This document shows, piece by piece, positions 34,903-43,753 of a stretch of 64,000 bases of DNA. The notes below the pieces were generated by a model. It was not told the DNA's origin. It was given only the letters and a program-made list of their open reading frames with translations, and searched no databases. Each line of letters starts with the position of its first letter. Position 1 is the stretch's first letter. The stretch is from Verrucomicrobiales bacterium (GTDB lineage: Bacteria > Verrucomicrobiota > Verrucomicrobiia > Methylacidiphilales > JAAUTS01). The stretch spans positions 216,648 through 280,647 of the forward strand of contig JAIRPN010000015.1 of NCBI GenBank assembly GCA_031256975.1, read 5' to 3'. The position numbers and the translations under genes are program-made.

Positions 34903-34991
34903 TCATCGCAGAAATGAAGCGTGAGAGTGGAATTCTCGTTCTCCCTTTCCGGCGAGCAGCGTTTCCGCTCTTACATAAAAAGGAGTGGAAC

Positions 34992-36935
34992 ATGTTAAAG
35001 TATCATGTGGGCATGGCGCTAACCGCCATCTCATTACTGGCCTCGCCCGTCATCGGGCAGGATGCCTCATCGAAACCAGCCGCCAGCAGCGGCACGACCG
35101 CCCCGGCAACTTCCGGCACCGCGGCCACCACCGGCACCAGCGGCACTTCCGCCGTGAAGGAATACCCGGAAATCCTGGTCCAGGCCACGCGCCTTGAAAC
35201 CGCGCCGTTCCAGAGCGGCGTCAGCACCAGCGTCGTCACCAAGGATCAAATCCAGGACCAGCAACTCCGCACCATGCAGGACGCGCTGTCGCAGACTCCC
35301 GGCATTGCCTTGGCGTCCAGCGGTCCCGGCCAGAACGTCGGCGTGTTCACCCGCGGTCTCGACACCAACATGACCCAGTTCATGATCGACGGCCGTCGCA
35401 TGCCCACCGACCTGGCAAGCGGCTTTGCCCTCCAGAACATGACCCTCGACAACGTGCAGCAAATTGAAGTCCTGCGCGGCCCGGTCAGCTCCATCCAGGG
35501 CGGCAACACCGCCGGCGGCCTGGTCAACGTGGTCACCGAAAGCGGCAAGGACCTTGATAAACCGGAATACAGCGTTGGTTTTGAAGGTGGTTCCTACAAC
35601 ACCTTCAACGAAACCGCTAGCGCCCGCGGCGCAACCGGCCTGCTTGACTACAGCGCGCAGTTCTCCAATAACAACAGCACCTTCCAGCGCGCTAACAACG
35701 ATCAGATGCTGTCAAACTTCATCACCCACAACGGTTACCAGTTGACCAAGGACATCTATATCGATCTGTTCGCCTATTACAACTACTCCGACAACGGTCT
35801 GCCCGGTTCGGTCCAATCGCCGAGCCCGACCCAGGATTTGTTGCGCGAAAACTGGATGATTTCCCCCGGCATCACCTACCAGACAACCGATTGGTGGAAA
35901 CAAACCCTGTTCTACTCGCACAGTGAATTGCGACAGGTTGCCTCCGGTTATCCGCTGCCCGATTACTACGGCTCCAACAACCGCATCCAGGTGGACACCG
36001 AGCAGGTGGATTACCAAAACACCTTCCAGGTCGCGGAAAAATGGAAAGTTCTCGCCGGCGCCTCGTTTACCAGCAACAGCTATTACCGGATTCCCAACTA
36101 CGGCTCCACCGCCGGCACCAAGGACATCAACGACTCCCAATCCGTCATCTCGCCTTTCCTGCAAACCGAATGGGAAGCCCTCGAAGGCTGGACCCTCAAC
36201 GGCTCCCTCCGCCTGGATCATGATTCCGATTTCGGCAATCCGATCACCTGGCGCATTGGCAGCAGCTATCGCTTGCCGAAGCTCGACACCCTGTTCCACG
36301 CCAGTTACGGCACCAGTTACACCCCGCCCTCGCCGCAGGACATCGCCACCGCCTACTACGGCAACCCGAACCTCATGCCCGAATACGGCAGCGGCTGGGA
36401 CGTCGGCATCGAGCAGCCCTTCCTCGACAAAAAACTCACGGTTGGCGTGACCTACTTCTACAACGACATCAGCGACTACATCCTCTACAATCCGGCCACC
36501 TTCAGCTCGGAAAATATCGGCAAGGTTCGCACCCAGGGTATTGAGCTGACGCTAACCGCCAAACCCATCGAACAGTTGACTCTGATCGGCGCCTACACCT
36601 ATCTCGACGCGCAAAACTGCACCGACGACGTGCGCCTGGTGCGCCGCCCGCGCAACCAGGTCTCCTTCACCGCCATCGGCAAACCGCACAAGGATGTCAC
36701 CATCAGCTTCGGCGGCCTGTGGGTGATCGACCGCCAGGATTACGACCCCGTCACCTTCGCCCAAGTTCCGGTGGAAGATTATTTCGTCGCCCGCGTCAGC
36801 GCCTCCTGGCAAGTGAACAAGAATTTCCAATTGTTCGCCCGCCTGGAAAACGCCTTCAACGAGCAGTACGAGGAAGTGGCCGGTTATCCGGCGCTGGACC
36901 AGGCCATGTACGGCGGCTTCAAGATTTCGTTCTGA
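34992..36935 (+). CDS. btuB: TonB-dependent outer membrane receptor, probably for cobalamin
   Basis: Outer-membrane barrel of about 647 residues. The real start is MLKYHVGMALTAISLLAS (34992): a perfect AAAAAGGAG lies ahead of it and a signal peptide follows, while the upstream part of the ORF overlaps the riboswitch. After a Ser/Thr/Ala-rich linker comes a TonB box-like EILVQATR, the plug domain (MQDALSQTPGIAL, RGPVSSIQGGNTAGGLVNVVT) and a barrel ending in F. The riboswitch supports cobalamin (or a precursor) as substrate; the gene symbol rests on that. Confidence 0.85.
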   Translation: MLKYHVGMALTAISLLASPVIGQDASSKPAASSGTTAPATSGTAATTGTSGTSAVKEYPEILVQATRLETAPFQSGVSTSVVTKDQIQDQQLRTMQDALSQTPGIALASSGPGQNVGVFTRGLDTNMTQFMIDGRRMPTDLASGFALQNMTLDNVQQIEVLRGPVSSIQGGNTAGGLVNVVTESGKDLDKPEYSVGFEGGSYNTFNETASARGATGLLDYSAQFSNNNSTFQRANNDQMLSNFITHNGYQLTKDIYIDLFAYYNYSDNGLPGSVQSPSPTQDLLRENWMISPGITYQTTDWWKQTLFYSHSELRQVASGYPLPDYYGSNNRIQVDTEQVDYQNTFQVAEKWKVLAGASFTSNSYYRIPNYGSTAGTKDINDSQSVISPFLQTEWEALEGWTLNGSLRLDHDSDFGNPITWRIGSSYRLPKLDTLFHASYGTSYTPPSPQDIATAYYGNPNLMPEYGSGWDVGIEQPFLDKKLTVGVTYFYNDISDYILYNPATFSSENIGKVRTQGIELTLTAKPIEQLTLIGAYTYLDAQNCTDDVRLVRRPRNQVSFTAIGKPHKDVTISFGGLWVIDRQDYDPVTFAQVPVEDYFVARVSASWQVNKNFQLFARLENAFNEQYEEVAGYPALDQAMYGGFKISF

Positions 36936-36962
36936 GGTACAGAACGGAGGTCACACCCAAAG

Positions 36963-37007
36963 AAACCGCTAATGGCAAGTCACACCACGGCTCGTCGTTA
37001 GCGGTTT
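36963..37007. terminator. Terminator-like hairpin from two inverted motif copies
   Basis: AAACCGCTAA pairs with TTAGCGGTTT, followed by TTTC on the plus strand. It lies between the convergent receptor and PLP-enzyme genes; the right arm contains the stop codon of the latter. Confidence 0.75.
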
Positions 37008-38176
37008 TTCTTTAGCCACGAGGCACAGGCCACGACCAGGCGGTCAAGCTCGACCTCGGTGTTGTAAAAATGCGGCGAAACCCGCAGCAGTTTGATTCCC
37101 GCGCGATTCTGCCGGATGGACACGGTGATCTTTTCCGCCGCTAACAGCGAAATCAATTCATTGACGCGGTCCTGTTTTGGCAGGATGAAAGAAGAAATTC
37201 CCGACATCTCGCTAATAGCCAAATTCTTCGCGCCGAAAACCTCGAATCCCAGGTCCGTTATTCGCGGCAACAGGTGCTTTTTCAACGCCAACAGCCGCGC
37301 AGCGATATTTTCCACGCCGATTTCCAGCAACAATTCGATCGACGCCGTCATGCCCGCGATGCCGGGCAAATTTAACGTCCCACATTCGTAACGCCGCGCG
37401 CCTTCGTAAAATTCAATCTTGCGCTGGGCGATGAACTCCGGCGACACCACATTCCATGAACCAAGCAGGGTCGGCCGCAACAGCGGAAAGTTCTTTTCCT
37501 TCACGTAAAAAATCCCCGCGCCGACCGGGCCCAGCAGCCATTTGTGCGAATCGGCGCTGAGAAAATCGACATGTTCCACGTTTAGCGGGAACGCGCCGAG
37601 GGTCTGGATGCCGTCGAGGCAGAACAGGATTCCGCGTTCGTGCAGTTTCCTGCCGATGTGCTCGACATCGATGCGCGTGCCGCTGGCAAAGTTCGCGGTC
37701 GCCAACGACACCAGGCGCGTCCTCGCCGTTAGCGTGTTTTCAATCGTCTCCCACGTGATGCGCCCCTGCTCCTCGACCTCCAGCAATTCGCAGCGCACGC
37801 CTCGGTCGGCGAGCTTGAGCCACGGGTAAACATTCGCCGGATAATCATCCTGATAGCAGATGACCTGGTCATCCTCGCGCCAGTCGATGCCATCGGCCAC
37901 CAGATTCAGCCCGAGCGCGGTCGGCCCAAGCAGGGCAATTTCCTGGTCATTGGCGCCGATCAATTGCGCCGCAACCTTGCGTGCGTGCGCGACCTGTTTG
38001 AAAAAATCCTTCTCCTGATGCTCCAGCGAACCGCGCTGCGCGAAATCCCGCAACGCGTCGGCCGCCGCCAATGGCAGGGTGGTGACCCCGGCGTGCGCGA
38101 GAAAAACCTCGTTGTTAGCGACCGGGAAATGTTTGCGCCTGAGCTGCTCGTCGGCGAGCAAGTCCTGAATTTTCAT
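36998..38176 (-). CDS. Aminotransferase class V / cysteine-desulfurase-like PLP enzyme
   Basis: PLP enzyme of 392 residues. The Schiff-base lysine lies in DFLSADSHKWLLGPVGAGIFYV, and HAGVTTLPLAA near the N-terminus fits the class V fold (isopenicillin-N-epimerase/SufS-like). A Cys loop typical of true cysteine desulfurases is not evident, so the reaction is uncertain. It lies just after a genuine cysteine desulfurase gene in the same direction. Its stop is the TAA of a CGCTAA motif in the terminator arm. Confidence 0.85.
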   Translation of the reverse strand: MKIQDLLADEQLRRKHFPVANNEVFLAHAGVTTLPLAAADALRDFAQRGSLEHQEKDFFKQVAHARKVAAQLIGANDQEIALLGPTALGLNLVADGIDWREDDQVICYQDDYPANVYPWLKLADRGVRCELLEVEEQGRITWETIENTLTARTRLVSLATANFASGTRIDVEHIGRKLHERGILFCLDGIQTLGAFPLNVEHVDFLSADSHKWLLGPVGAGIFYVKEKNFPLLRPTLLGSWNVVSPEFIAQRKIEFYEGARRYECGTLNLPGIAGMTASIELLLEIGVENIAARLLALKKHLLPRITDLGFEVFGAKNLAISEMSGISSFILPKQDRVNELISLLAAEKITVSIRQNRAGIKLLRVSPHFYNTEVELDRLVVACASWLKKNR

Positions 38177-38215
38177 GCGTCCGATTTAACCACGGAACGC
38201 GCGGTTGAAAAAGGT

Positions 38216-39433
38216 TTAAACTGACGCCAGCGACAAACCCTCGGTGATGTTCTCGCCGGCGTCGAGACGCTCCTTGAGCTTCACCGCGCTGGCGGACTCG
38301 GCGCGCAGCTTGGCGACGATGGCAGGCAGGATGCCGAGCACATAATCGACTTCCGCCTCGGTGTTGTAGGCGCTAAAGCTGAACCGCAGGGTGCCGACGG
38401 CGCGTTCCTTCGGCACGCCCATCGCCTGCAGCACGTGGGAAATTTCCACCGAGCCGGTGGTGCAGGCGGAACCCGCCGAGGCGCAGACGCCGTATTGGTC
38501 GAGCATGATCAGCAAGGCCTCCGCCTCGATGCCGCTAAAGGCCAGGCTGGAAGTGTTCGGCGTGCGCTGTTCGCGGTTGCCGTTGACGAAGGTGTCGGGA
38601 ACCGAGGCCAGCACGGTGTTTTCAAATTTGTCACGCAGCGCGCGCACGCGGGTGGTTTCCTCGGCGAGATGTTTTTGCGCCTCGACCGCCGCTTGTCCCA
38701 AACCGACGATGTGCGAGACGTTTTCGGTACCGCCGCGCTTGCCTTTTTCCTGATGGCCGCCGATCACGTACGGCACGAATTTGACTCGGCGGCGCACATA
38801 CAACGCCCCCACGCCTTTCGGCGCGTGGAATTTGTGGCCCGCCAACGACAGGAAATCGATTTTCAATTCGGCGAGATTGATCGGCAGCTTGCCAACCACC
38901 TGCACGGCGTCGGTATGGAACAGTACGCCGCGGGAACGGCAAAGTTCGCCGATCTCGGCGACCGGGAAGGTCACGCCGGTCTCGTTGTTGGCCCACATCA
39001 CGCTAACGATCGCGGTGTCATCGCGCAGCGCTTCCTCGACCTGTTTCACCGTTAGCGTGCCATCGGCGGCAACCGGCAGATAGGTCACGCCGTAACCGAG
39101 ACGTTCAAGGTATTCGGCATGGTTCTTGATCGCCGAATGTTCCACGGCGCTAACGACGACGTGGCGGTGACCGGTGGTCTGCAACGCGGAGTGAATCGCG
39201 GTGTTGTTCGACTCGGTGGCGCAGCCGGTGAAGACAATTTCGCGCGGCTCGCAACCGAGCAGCGCGGCAACTTGGGCGCGGGCCTGTTCAACGGCCTCAC
39301 GCGTCCGGCGGCCGATGCGGTAGGCGCTGGAGGCATTGCCATAATGCTCCGTCAGGTAAGGAACCATGGCCTCAAAAACCGATGGACTTACTTGGGTTGT
39401 GGCGTTGTTGTCGAAATAAACGATTTTTTTCAT
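38216..39433 (-). CDS. Cysteine desulfurase (NifS/IscS family)
   Basis: Supplies sulfur for Fe-S clusters and thio-modifications by removing sulfane sulfur from cysteine. Start at MKKIVYFDNNATT (39433), a family hallmark; the track start at 39520 adds 29 unrelated residues. PLP lysine in SLAGHKFHAPKGVG, catalytic Cys loop SAGSACTTGSVEISHVL. No iscU or suf genes adjoin it. Length 405. Confidence 0.94.
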   Translation of the reverse strand: MKKIVYFDNNATTQVSPSVFEAMVPYLTEHYGNASSAYRIGRRTREAVEQARAQVAALLGCEPREIVFTGCATESNNTAIHSALQTTGHRHVVVSAVEHSAIKNHAEYLERLGYGVTYLPVAADGTLTVKQVEEALRDDTAIVSVMWANNETGVTFPVAEIGELCRSRGVLFHTDAVQVVGKLPINLAELKIDFLSLAGHKFHAPKGVGALYVRRRVKFVPYVIGGHQEKGKRGGTENVSHIVGLGQAAVEAQKHLAEETTRVRALRDKFENTVLASVPDTFVNGNREQRTPNTSSLAFSGIEAEALLIMLDQYGVCASAGSACTTGSVEISHVLQAMGVPKERAVGTLRFSFSAYNTEAEVDYVLGILPAIVAKLRAESASAVKLKERLDAGENITEGLSLASV

Positions 39434-39549
39434 GTAATTAATCCCGCTACCGGTGAAGGATAAACAATATAGGCAAAACCACGCCAAATTCAATAATCTC
39501 TTCATGTGGGGGCAGGGCAAGCCCTGCCTCTACGAAATCACTTTCGCCG

Positions 39550-39828
39550 CTAGCGCCGTTTGGCGCTGCTTCGTCGCAGCTTCAATTTTACCTTCGGGCA
39601 ATGCTCGGCAAATAATTCGGCAAGGGTCAGGTCGTAGATCGCCGCGAAATTCAGGATGGTTTTCAGCCGCAGGTTCCAGCGCCGCCCGGCCTCGATGCTT
39701 TGGTACACCTTGTAGGAAATCCCCGCGTGCTCGGCGAAGCCCTCCTGGGTCAGGCCCGTCATTTCCCGCAAACGCCGCAGCCGCCGGGCAAGAAATAGAC
39801 TGGGCTTCGGGTCCTTGGACATTTCCAA
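39550..39828 (-). CDS. XRE-family helix-turn-helix regulator
   Basis: Small DNA-binding protein of 92 residues: LARRLRRLREMTGLTQEGFAEHAGISYKVYQSIEAGRRWN is a Cro/C1-type helix-turn-helix, followed by a short second helix pair and a basic tail. A second Met at residue 3 is a possible start. It is divergent from a small membrane protein gene across an intergenic inverted repeat that is a plausible operator. Confidence 0.85.
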   Translation of the reverse strand: MEMSKDPKPSLFLARRLRRLREMTGLTQEGFAEHAGISYKVYQSIEAGRRWNLRLKTILNFAAIYDLTLAELFAEHCPKVKLKLRRSSAKRR

Positions 39829-39853
39829 GCGTCTCCCAATTTTTACTTGTTAA

Positions 39854-39875
39854 ACACTATCATATAAGATAGTGT
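39854..39875. promoter_or_regulatory. Inverted repeat, candidate operator of the XRE regulator
   Basis: ACACTATC-ATATAA-GATAGTGT has perfect 8-bp arms and lies in the short divergent gap between the regulator and the membrane protein gene, only 26 bases from the regulator's start codon. Autoregulation is inferred from position. Confidence 0.65.
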
Positions 39876-39881
39876 CACATC

Positions 39882-40259
39882 GTGAATCCGCGGTTTCACA
39901 AAACTACCCCCCATGTTTCGCCCGCACGCCTGCGCAACGTTTTGTTCATCATGCGGCTGCTGGCGGGAACCTGCAAGCCGCTTGTCCTGCTAGCCGTGAT
40001 TATTTGCGAAAGCTACCGCCTATGGGTGCTGCCGCTGCTGGGACCGTCGGCGCAGGAGGAGCAGTCGTGGCAGATCCTGTGCCGCATCCTGGTGGTGGCC
40101 TTGTGCTATTTGCTGGCGGTGAACTATGTCGCCGGCTGGCTGCTGCCGGGAAAAATCCGCCGGACGGCAACGGTCAATCGCTCAGCTCAACGTTCCAATA
40201 CGCCAGATCGAGGAAATGCTTCCAGGAATCGTGCGGCACGGTGGAAATCTGGAAATTGA
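39882..40259 (+). CDS. Small membrane protein, 125 aa, GTG start
   Basis: The N-terminal 88 residues hold two or three hydrophobic segments (CKPLVLLAVIICESYRLWVLPLLG and ILCRILVVALCYLLAVNYVAGWLL). The last 30 residues run over the 3' end of the convergent HNH gene and look unlike protein, so the C-terminus may not be conserved. No family recognised. The gene is divergent from the XRE regulator and might be under its control. Confidence 0.5.
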   Translation: MNPRFHKTTPHVSPARLRNVLFIMRLLAGTCKPLVLLAVIICESYRLWVLPLLGPSAQEEQSWQILCRILVVALCYLLAVNYVAGWLLPGKIRRTATVNRSAQRSNTPDRGNASRNRAARWKSGN

Positions 40260-40782
40260 TGAAGGTGCGCAGCTTGGGCTTTTTCGGCTTGCGCAGCAGC
40301 TGCATGCCGATCTGGTGGGCCAGATGGTTGCTCTTGCGGGTGTTGCAGGGCACGCAGGAGGTGACCACGTTTTCCCAGGTCGTGCGGCCGCCGCGGTCGC
40401 GCGGGATGACGTGGTCGATGTTCAGGTCCTTGCGTTCGAACTTGCGGGCGCAATACTGGCAGGTGTAACTGTCGCGCTCGAAGATGTTGTTGCGGGTCAG
40501 CTTGACCTCCTTGCGCGGCATCTTGTCGAACAAGACCAGCACGATGATCTGCGGCACACGGACTTTGAACTTGATGGTGTGGAAACAATCCTCGTCGTTG
40601 GCGTGGCGGGAGAAGTCGCTCCATTCCATGAAATCGAGGGTGGCGTAGGAACCGCCGGCGTTGTCGACCACCTCGGCGTGGCCAAGGTAAAGAAGGGAAA
40701 GCGCGCGCTTGGCGGAACAAACGCTAACCGCCTGCCAAAGCCTGTTCAGTACGAGAACCGGCCGATTAAGAACAGAGTCCAT
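40174..40782 (-). CDS. HNH endonuclease domain protein
   Basis: Protein of 202 residues with an HNH nuclease core near residues 110-160: CQYC zinc knuckle, LNIDHVIPRDRGGRTTWENVVTSCVPCNTRKSN. The N-terminal half (VLNRPVLVLNRLWQAVSVCSAKRALSLLYLGHAEVV) is the standard start of a chromosomal HNH family widespread in bacteria, not a homing or restriction enzyme. Its cellular role is unknown. The 3' end overlaps the convergent membrane protein ORF. Confidence 0.9.
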   Translation of the reverse strand: MDSVLNRPVLVLNRLWQAVSVCSAKRALSLLYLGHAEVVDNAGGSYATLDFMEWSDFSRHANDEDCFHTIKFKVRVPQIIVLVLFDKMPRKEVKLTRNNIFERDSYTCQYCARKFERKDLNIDHVIPRDRGGRTTWENVVTSCVPCNTRKSNHLAHQIGMQLLRKPKKPKLRTFINFQISTVPHDSWKHFLDLAYWNVELSD

Positions 40783-40974
40783 CTCCTTTCTTCCCCCACT
40801 AAAGGTTGCAAAAAGCTAGCACAGGCGGCCCCGGCGGTCAATGCGGCAGAAGTGACAATTGCGCAACGAACGCCGCCAATGGCGGAATTTCGCGGTTAGC
40901 GGGCAATCAACGCCATTACAAAACTGTAATTTCTCAGCGTTTGACCTGACCGCCAGGCGTGGCAGAATAAGAGT

Positions 40975-41655
40975 ATGAAACTGACCTACCTCGGCCATTC
41001 CTGTTTCTCCGTCGCGGCGGGCGGCAAGACCCTGTTGTTTGATCCGTTCATCACGCCGAACCCGCTGGCCGCGCACATTGACATCAACGCCATCCAGGCC
41101 GACTACATCCTGCTGTCGCACGGCCATGCCGACCACGTCGCCGACGCGGCCGCCATCGCCAAGCGCACCGGCGCCACGGTGATCGCGCCGTTTGAAGTCG
41201 GCAATTGGGTCGCCAGGCAAGGTGTCGACAAGGTGCAACACATGAACCACGGCGGTAAAATCCACCTCGATTTCGGCACGGTCAAACTCACCAATGCCAT
41301 TCATTCCAGCTCACTGCCCGACGGCTCCTATGGCGGCAATCCGGCCGGATTCCTGGTCACCGCCAATGGCGAAAGTTTCTATTACTCCGGCGACACCGCG
41401 CTGACCTGCGACATGAAACTGATCGGTGACAGCACCCAGTTGAAGTTCGCCGTGTTGCCGGTTGGCGACAATTTCACCATGGGTTACGAGGACGCGCTGA
41501 TCGCCGCCGATTTCGTCAAATGCGACCAGGTTGTCGGGGTCCACTACGACACCTTCCCGCCGATCAAGATCGACCATGACAAGGCCATCAAGTTCTTCCA
41601 CCAGGCCGGCAAAACCCTGCACCTGCCGAAAATCGGCGACAGCCTGAACTTCTAA
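40975..41655 (+). CDS. UPF0173-type metal-dependent hydrolase (MBL fold)
   Basis: Metallo-beta-lactamase fold enzyme of 226 residues, UlaG-like. MKLTYLGHSCFSV and the metal motif LSHGHADHVADA near residue 42 are present, with further ligands in NHGG and DTALTCD. The family is common beside stress genes but substrates are unknown. It ends 17 bases before the two-component regulator gene. Confidence 0.92.
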   Translation: MKLTYLGHSCFSVAAGGKTLLFDPFITPNPLAAHIDINAIQADYILLSHGHADHVADAAAIAKRTGATVIAPFEVGNWVARQGVDKVQHMNHGGKIHLDFGTVKLTNAIHSSSLPDGSYGGNPAGFLVTANGESFYYSGDTALTCDMKLIGDSTQLKFAVLPVGDNFTMGYEDALIAADFVKCDQVVGVHYDTFPPIKIDHDKAIKFFHQAGKTLHLPKIGDSLNF

Positions 41656-41672
41656 TAAACAAGGCGCCAACC

Positions 41673-42356
41673 ATGAAACTGCTCGTTGTCGAGGATGACA
41701 AGAAAATCGGCTCCTTCATTGCCAAGGGCTTCAAGGAAAACGGCTTCGTCGTCGACCTCGCCGTTAGCGGCACCGACGGCCTGCATCTGGCCACCACTTC
41801 GCAATACGACGCCGCCATCCTCGACATCATGCTGCCGGGCATGGACGGCATCGCCCTGCTGGAAAACCTGCGCGCCAAGCGCATCACCATGCCGGTGCTG
41901 ATTCTCAGCGCCAAGCACACCGTCGACGACCGCGTGCGCGGTCTGCAGGCGGGCGGCGACGATTACCTGACCAAGCCTTTTTCCTTTACCGAATTGTTAG
42001 CGAGAATTCAGGCCCTGCTGCGCCGCTCGGCGGTGATCCCGGATTCGCAGACGCTAACGGTGAGCGACCTGCAACTCGACCTGCTCAAGCGCGAGGTCAC
42101 CCGCGACGGCCAGCACATCCCGCTGCAAAGCAAGGAATTCGCCCTGCTGGAATACTTGATGCGCAACCCGGAACGCATCGTCACCAAGACCGCCATCCTG
42201 GAAAACGTCTACGACTACAACTTCGACCCGCAAACCAACGTGGTCGACGTGCTGGTCTGCCGCTTGCGCAACAAAATCGAGAAAGACTTCCCCAACAAGC
42301 AGACCCACATCCAAACCATCCGCGGCATGGGCTATGTCCTTAAAAGCGCACAATAA
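41673..42356 (+). CDS. OmpR/CusR-family response regulator
   Basis: Two-component regulator of 227 residues. The receiver domain has the acidic pair (VVEDDKK), the phospho-acceptor Asp in ILDIMLPGMDG, and the Lys of TKPFSFTELLARI; a winged-helix DNA-binding domain follows (NVVDVLVCRLRNKIEKDFP...TIRGMGYVLK). It overlaps the next gene by 23 bases, so regulator and kinase are made together. The signal is unknown; metal-responsive CusR-like systems are the closest in shape. Confidence 0.95.
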   Translation: MKLLVVEDDKKIGSFIAKGFKENGFVVDLAVSGTDGLHLATTSQYDAAILDIMLPGMDGIALLENLRAKRITMPVLILSAKHTVDDRVRGLQAGGDDYLTKPFSFTELLARIQALLRRSAVIPDSQTLTVSDLQLDLLKREVTRDGQHIPLQSKEFALLEYLMRNPERIVTKTAILENVYDYNFDPQTNVVDVLVCRLRNKIEKDFPNKQTHIQTIRGMGYVLKSAQ

Positions 42357-43743
42357 ACTCGGCCTCGGCCTCAGCCTGCGTCTTTCGCTCTGGTACGGCA
42401 TCTTCATTGCCGTTGTGCTGCTCATCGTTAGCGGCGTCACCTACCTTTCGATGAGCCGTTTCATCCAGGAGCGCGAGGTCGACTACCTCAAGGCGCGCGC
42501 CGCCGAATACCAAAACTGGCTCATCCAGGGCGGCCTGCCCGCGTTGCAGGCCCGCTTCAACGACCTGCAAACCAAGGAAAAGGACGGCTTTTTCCTGCGC
42601 ATCATCGACCAGAAAACCGATTTTCAATACATCTACTTCAGCAACATCCCGAAAAATTTCGCCATGCTGACGCAGGAGCAAATCCGCAAGATTCCCACCA
42701 CTCCGCAAATCCTCACCTTCACCATCCGCCCCGACATCACCCGCAGCCAGTGGACACTCTACACGCTCAAGGTGAACGACCATATCGTCCTGCAAGCCGG
42801 TAAAAATTCCAACGAAGCCGCCCTCGTCCTCGACCAGCTCAAAGCCATTTTCCTCAAGATCATCCTGCCCCTGATCTTCGTCACCCTGATCGGCGGCGCG
42901 ATCATCACCTACCGCACCACCCGCCCCTTGCGCGACCTCAGCGCCACCATGCAGCGTATTTTGCAGGACGGTGCTTTTGAAACCCGCGTGCCCCTGCGTC
43001 CCTCCGATCCCGAACTCGGCTCGCTGTCCGCCCTGTTCAACCGCCTGCTGGAGAAAAATTCCCGCCTGATCCAGTTGATGCGCGAGTCGATCGACAATGC
43101 GGCACACGACCTGCGCACCCCGCTTACCCGCCTGCGCAACGCGGCGGAACTGGCCTTGAGCGGCAACAAGAACGAAGCCGAATTGCGCGAGGGCCTGGCC
43201 GACTGCCTGGAGGAATCCGAACACGTGTTGAAGATGCTGGAAGTCACCATGGACGTGGCCGAGGCCAAAACCGGCAGCCTGCGCCTCGCCATTAGCGCCG
43301 TCGATCTGCACGAAGCTTGCTCCCGCGTGATTGAGCTGTACGAAATCATCGCCGAGGAAAAAGATATCCGCCTCGTCATTAGCGGTGAGAAAAATATCAA
43401 AGTTCACGCCGACGCCGTCCGTCTCAACCAGGTCATTGCCAACCTGCTCGACAACTCCATCAAGTACAGCCCCGCCAACACCACCATCACGCTAACGGTG
43501 AGCCGCGACGAAAAATCCGGCAGCCTCGCCATTAGCGACCAGGGCTTCGGCATCTCCGAGCAGGACCTGCCGCGCATCTGGGACCGCATGTTCCGCGCCG
43601 ACAACAGCCGCAGCCAGCGCGGCTCCGGCCTCGGCCTGAGCCTGGTGCAGGCCATCGTCCAGGCCCACAACGGCAGCATTGGTGTCACCAGCAAACTCAA
43701 CGAGGGTTCCACATTTACTTTGAAATTGCCGCTGGCATCCTAG
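42334..43743 (+). CDS. Sensor histidine kinase, partner of the response regulator
   Basis: Membrane kinase of 469 residues: helix 1 (SLRLSLWYGIFIAVVLLIVSGVTYL), a periplasmic loop of about 130 residues, helix 2 (IILPLIFVTLIGGAIITY), HAMP, the phospho-acceptor His in NAAHDLRTPLTRLRNAAELAL, and the ATPase N box (NLLDNSIKYSP) and G boxes (GSGLGLSLVQAIV). The 3' end is duplicated 866 bases downstream, on the far side of an inserted gene; the duplicate suggests the protein once ended FTLKLPLA instead of FTLKLPLAS. Confidence 0.94.
   Translation: MSLKAHNKLGLGLSLRLSLWYGIFIAVVLLIVSGVTYLSMSRFIQEREVDYLKARAAEYQNWLIQGGLPALQARFNDLQTKEKDGFFLRIIDQKTDFQYIYFSNIPKNFAMLTQEQIRKIPTTPQILTFTIRPDITRSQWTLYTLKVNDHIVLQAGKNSNEAALVLDQLKAIFLKIILPLIFVTLIGGAIITYRTTRPLRDLSATMQRILQDGAFETRVPLRPSDPELGSLSALFNRLLEKNSRLIQLMRESIDNAAHDLRTPLTRLRNAAELALSGNKNEAELREGLADCLEESEHVLKMLEVTMDVAEAKTGSLRLAISAVDLHEACSRVIELYEIIAEEKDIRLVISGEKNIKVHADAVRLNQVIANLLDNSIKYSPANTTITLTVSRDEKSGSLAISDQGFGISEQDLPRIWDRMFRADNSRSQRGSGLGLSLVQAIVQAHNGSIGVTSKLNEGSTFTLKLPLAS
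43713..43738 (+). repeat. Direct repeat, left copy (3' end of the histidine kinase gene)
   Basis: ATTTACTTTGAAATTGCCGC plus TGGCAT, repeated with one mismatch at 44579-44604. It flanks the inserted erythromycin-esterase-like gene. Confidence 0.9.
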
Positions 43744-43753
43744 AATTATTGCC

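Noticed and set aside
34803-34991. N-terminal 63 residues of the TonB-receptor ORF
   Set aside because: This stretch overlaps the cobalamin riboswitch and lies before a perfect ribosome-binding site and signal peptide at 34992, so it is not translated.
42340-43407. 355-aa minus-strand ORF inside the histidine kinase gene
   Set aside because: Antisense shadow; the kinase motifs on the plus strand settle the coding strand.
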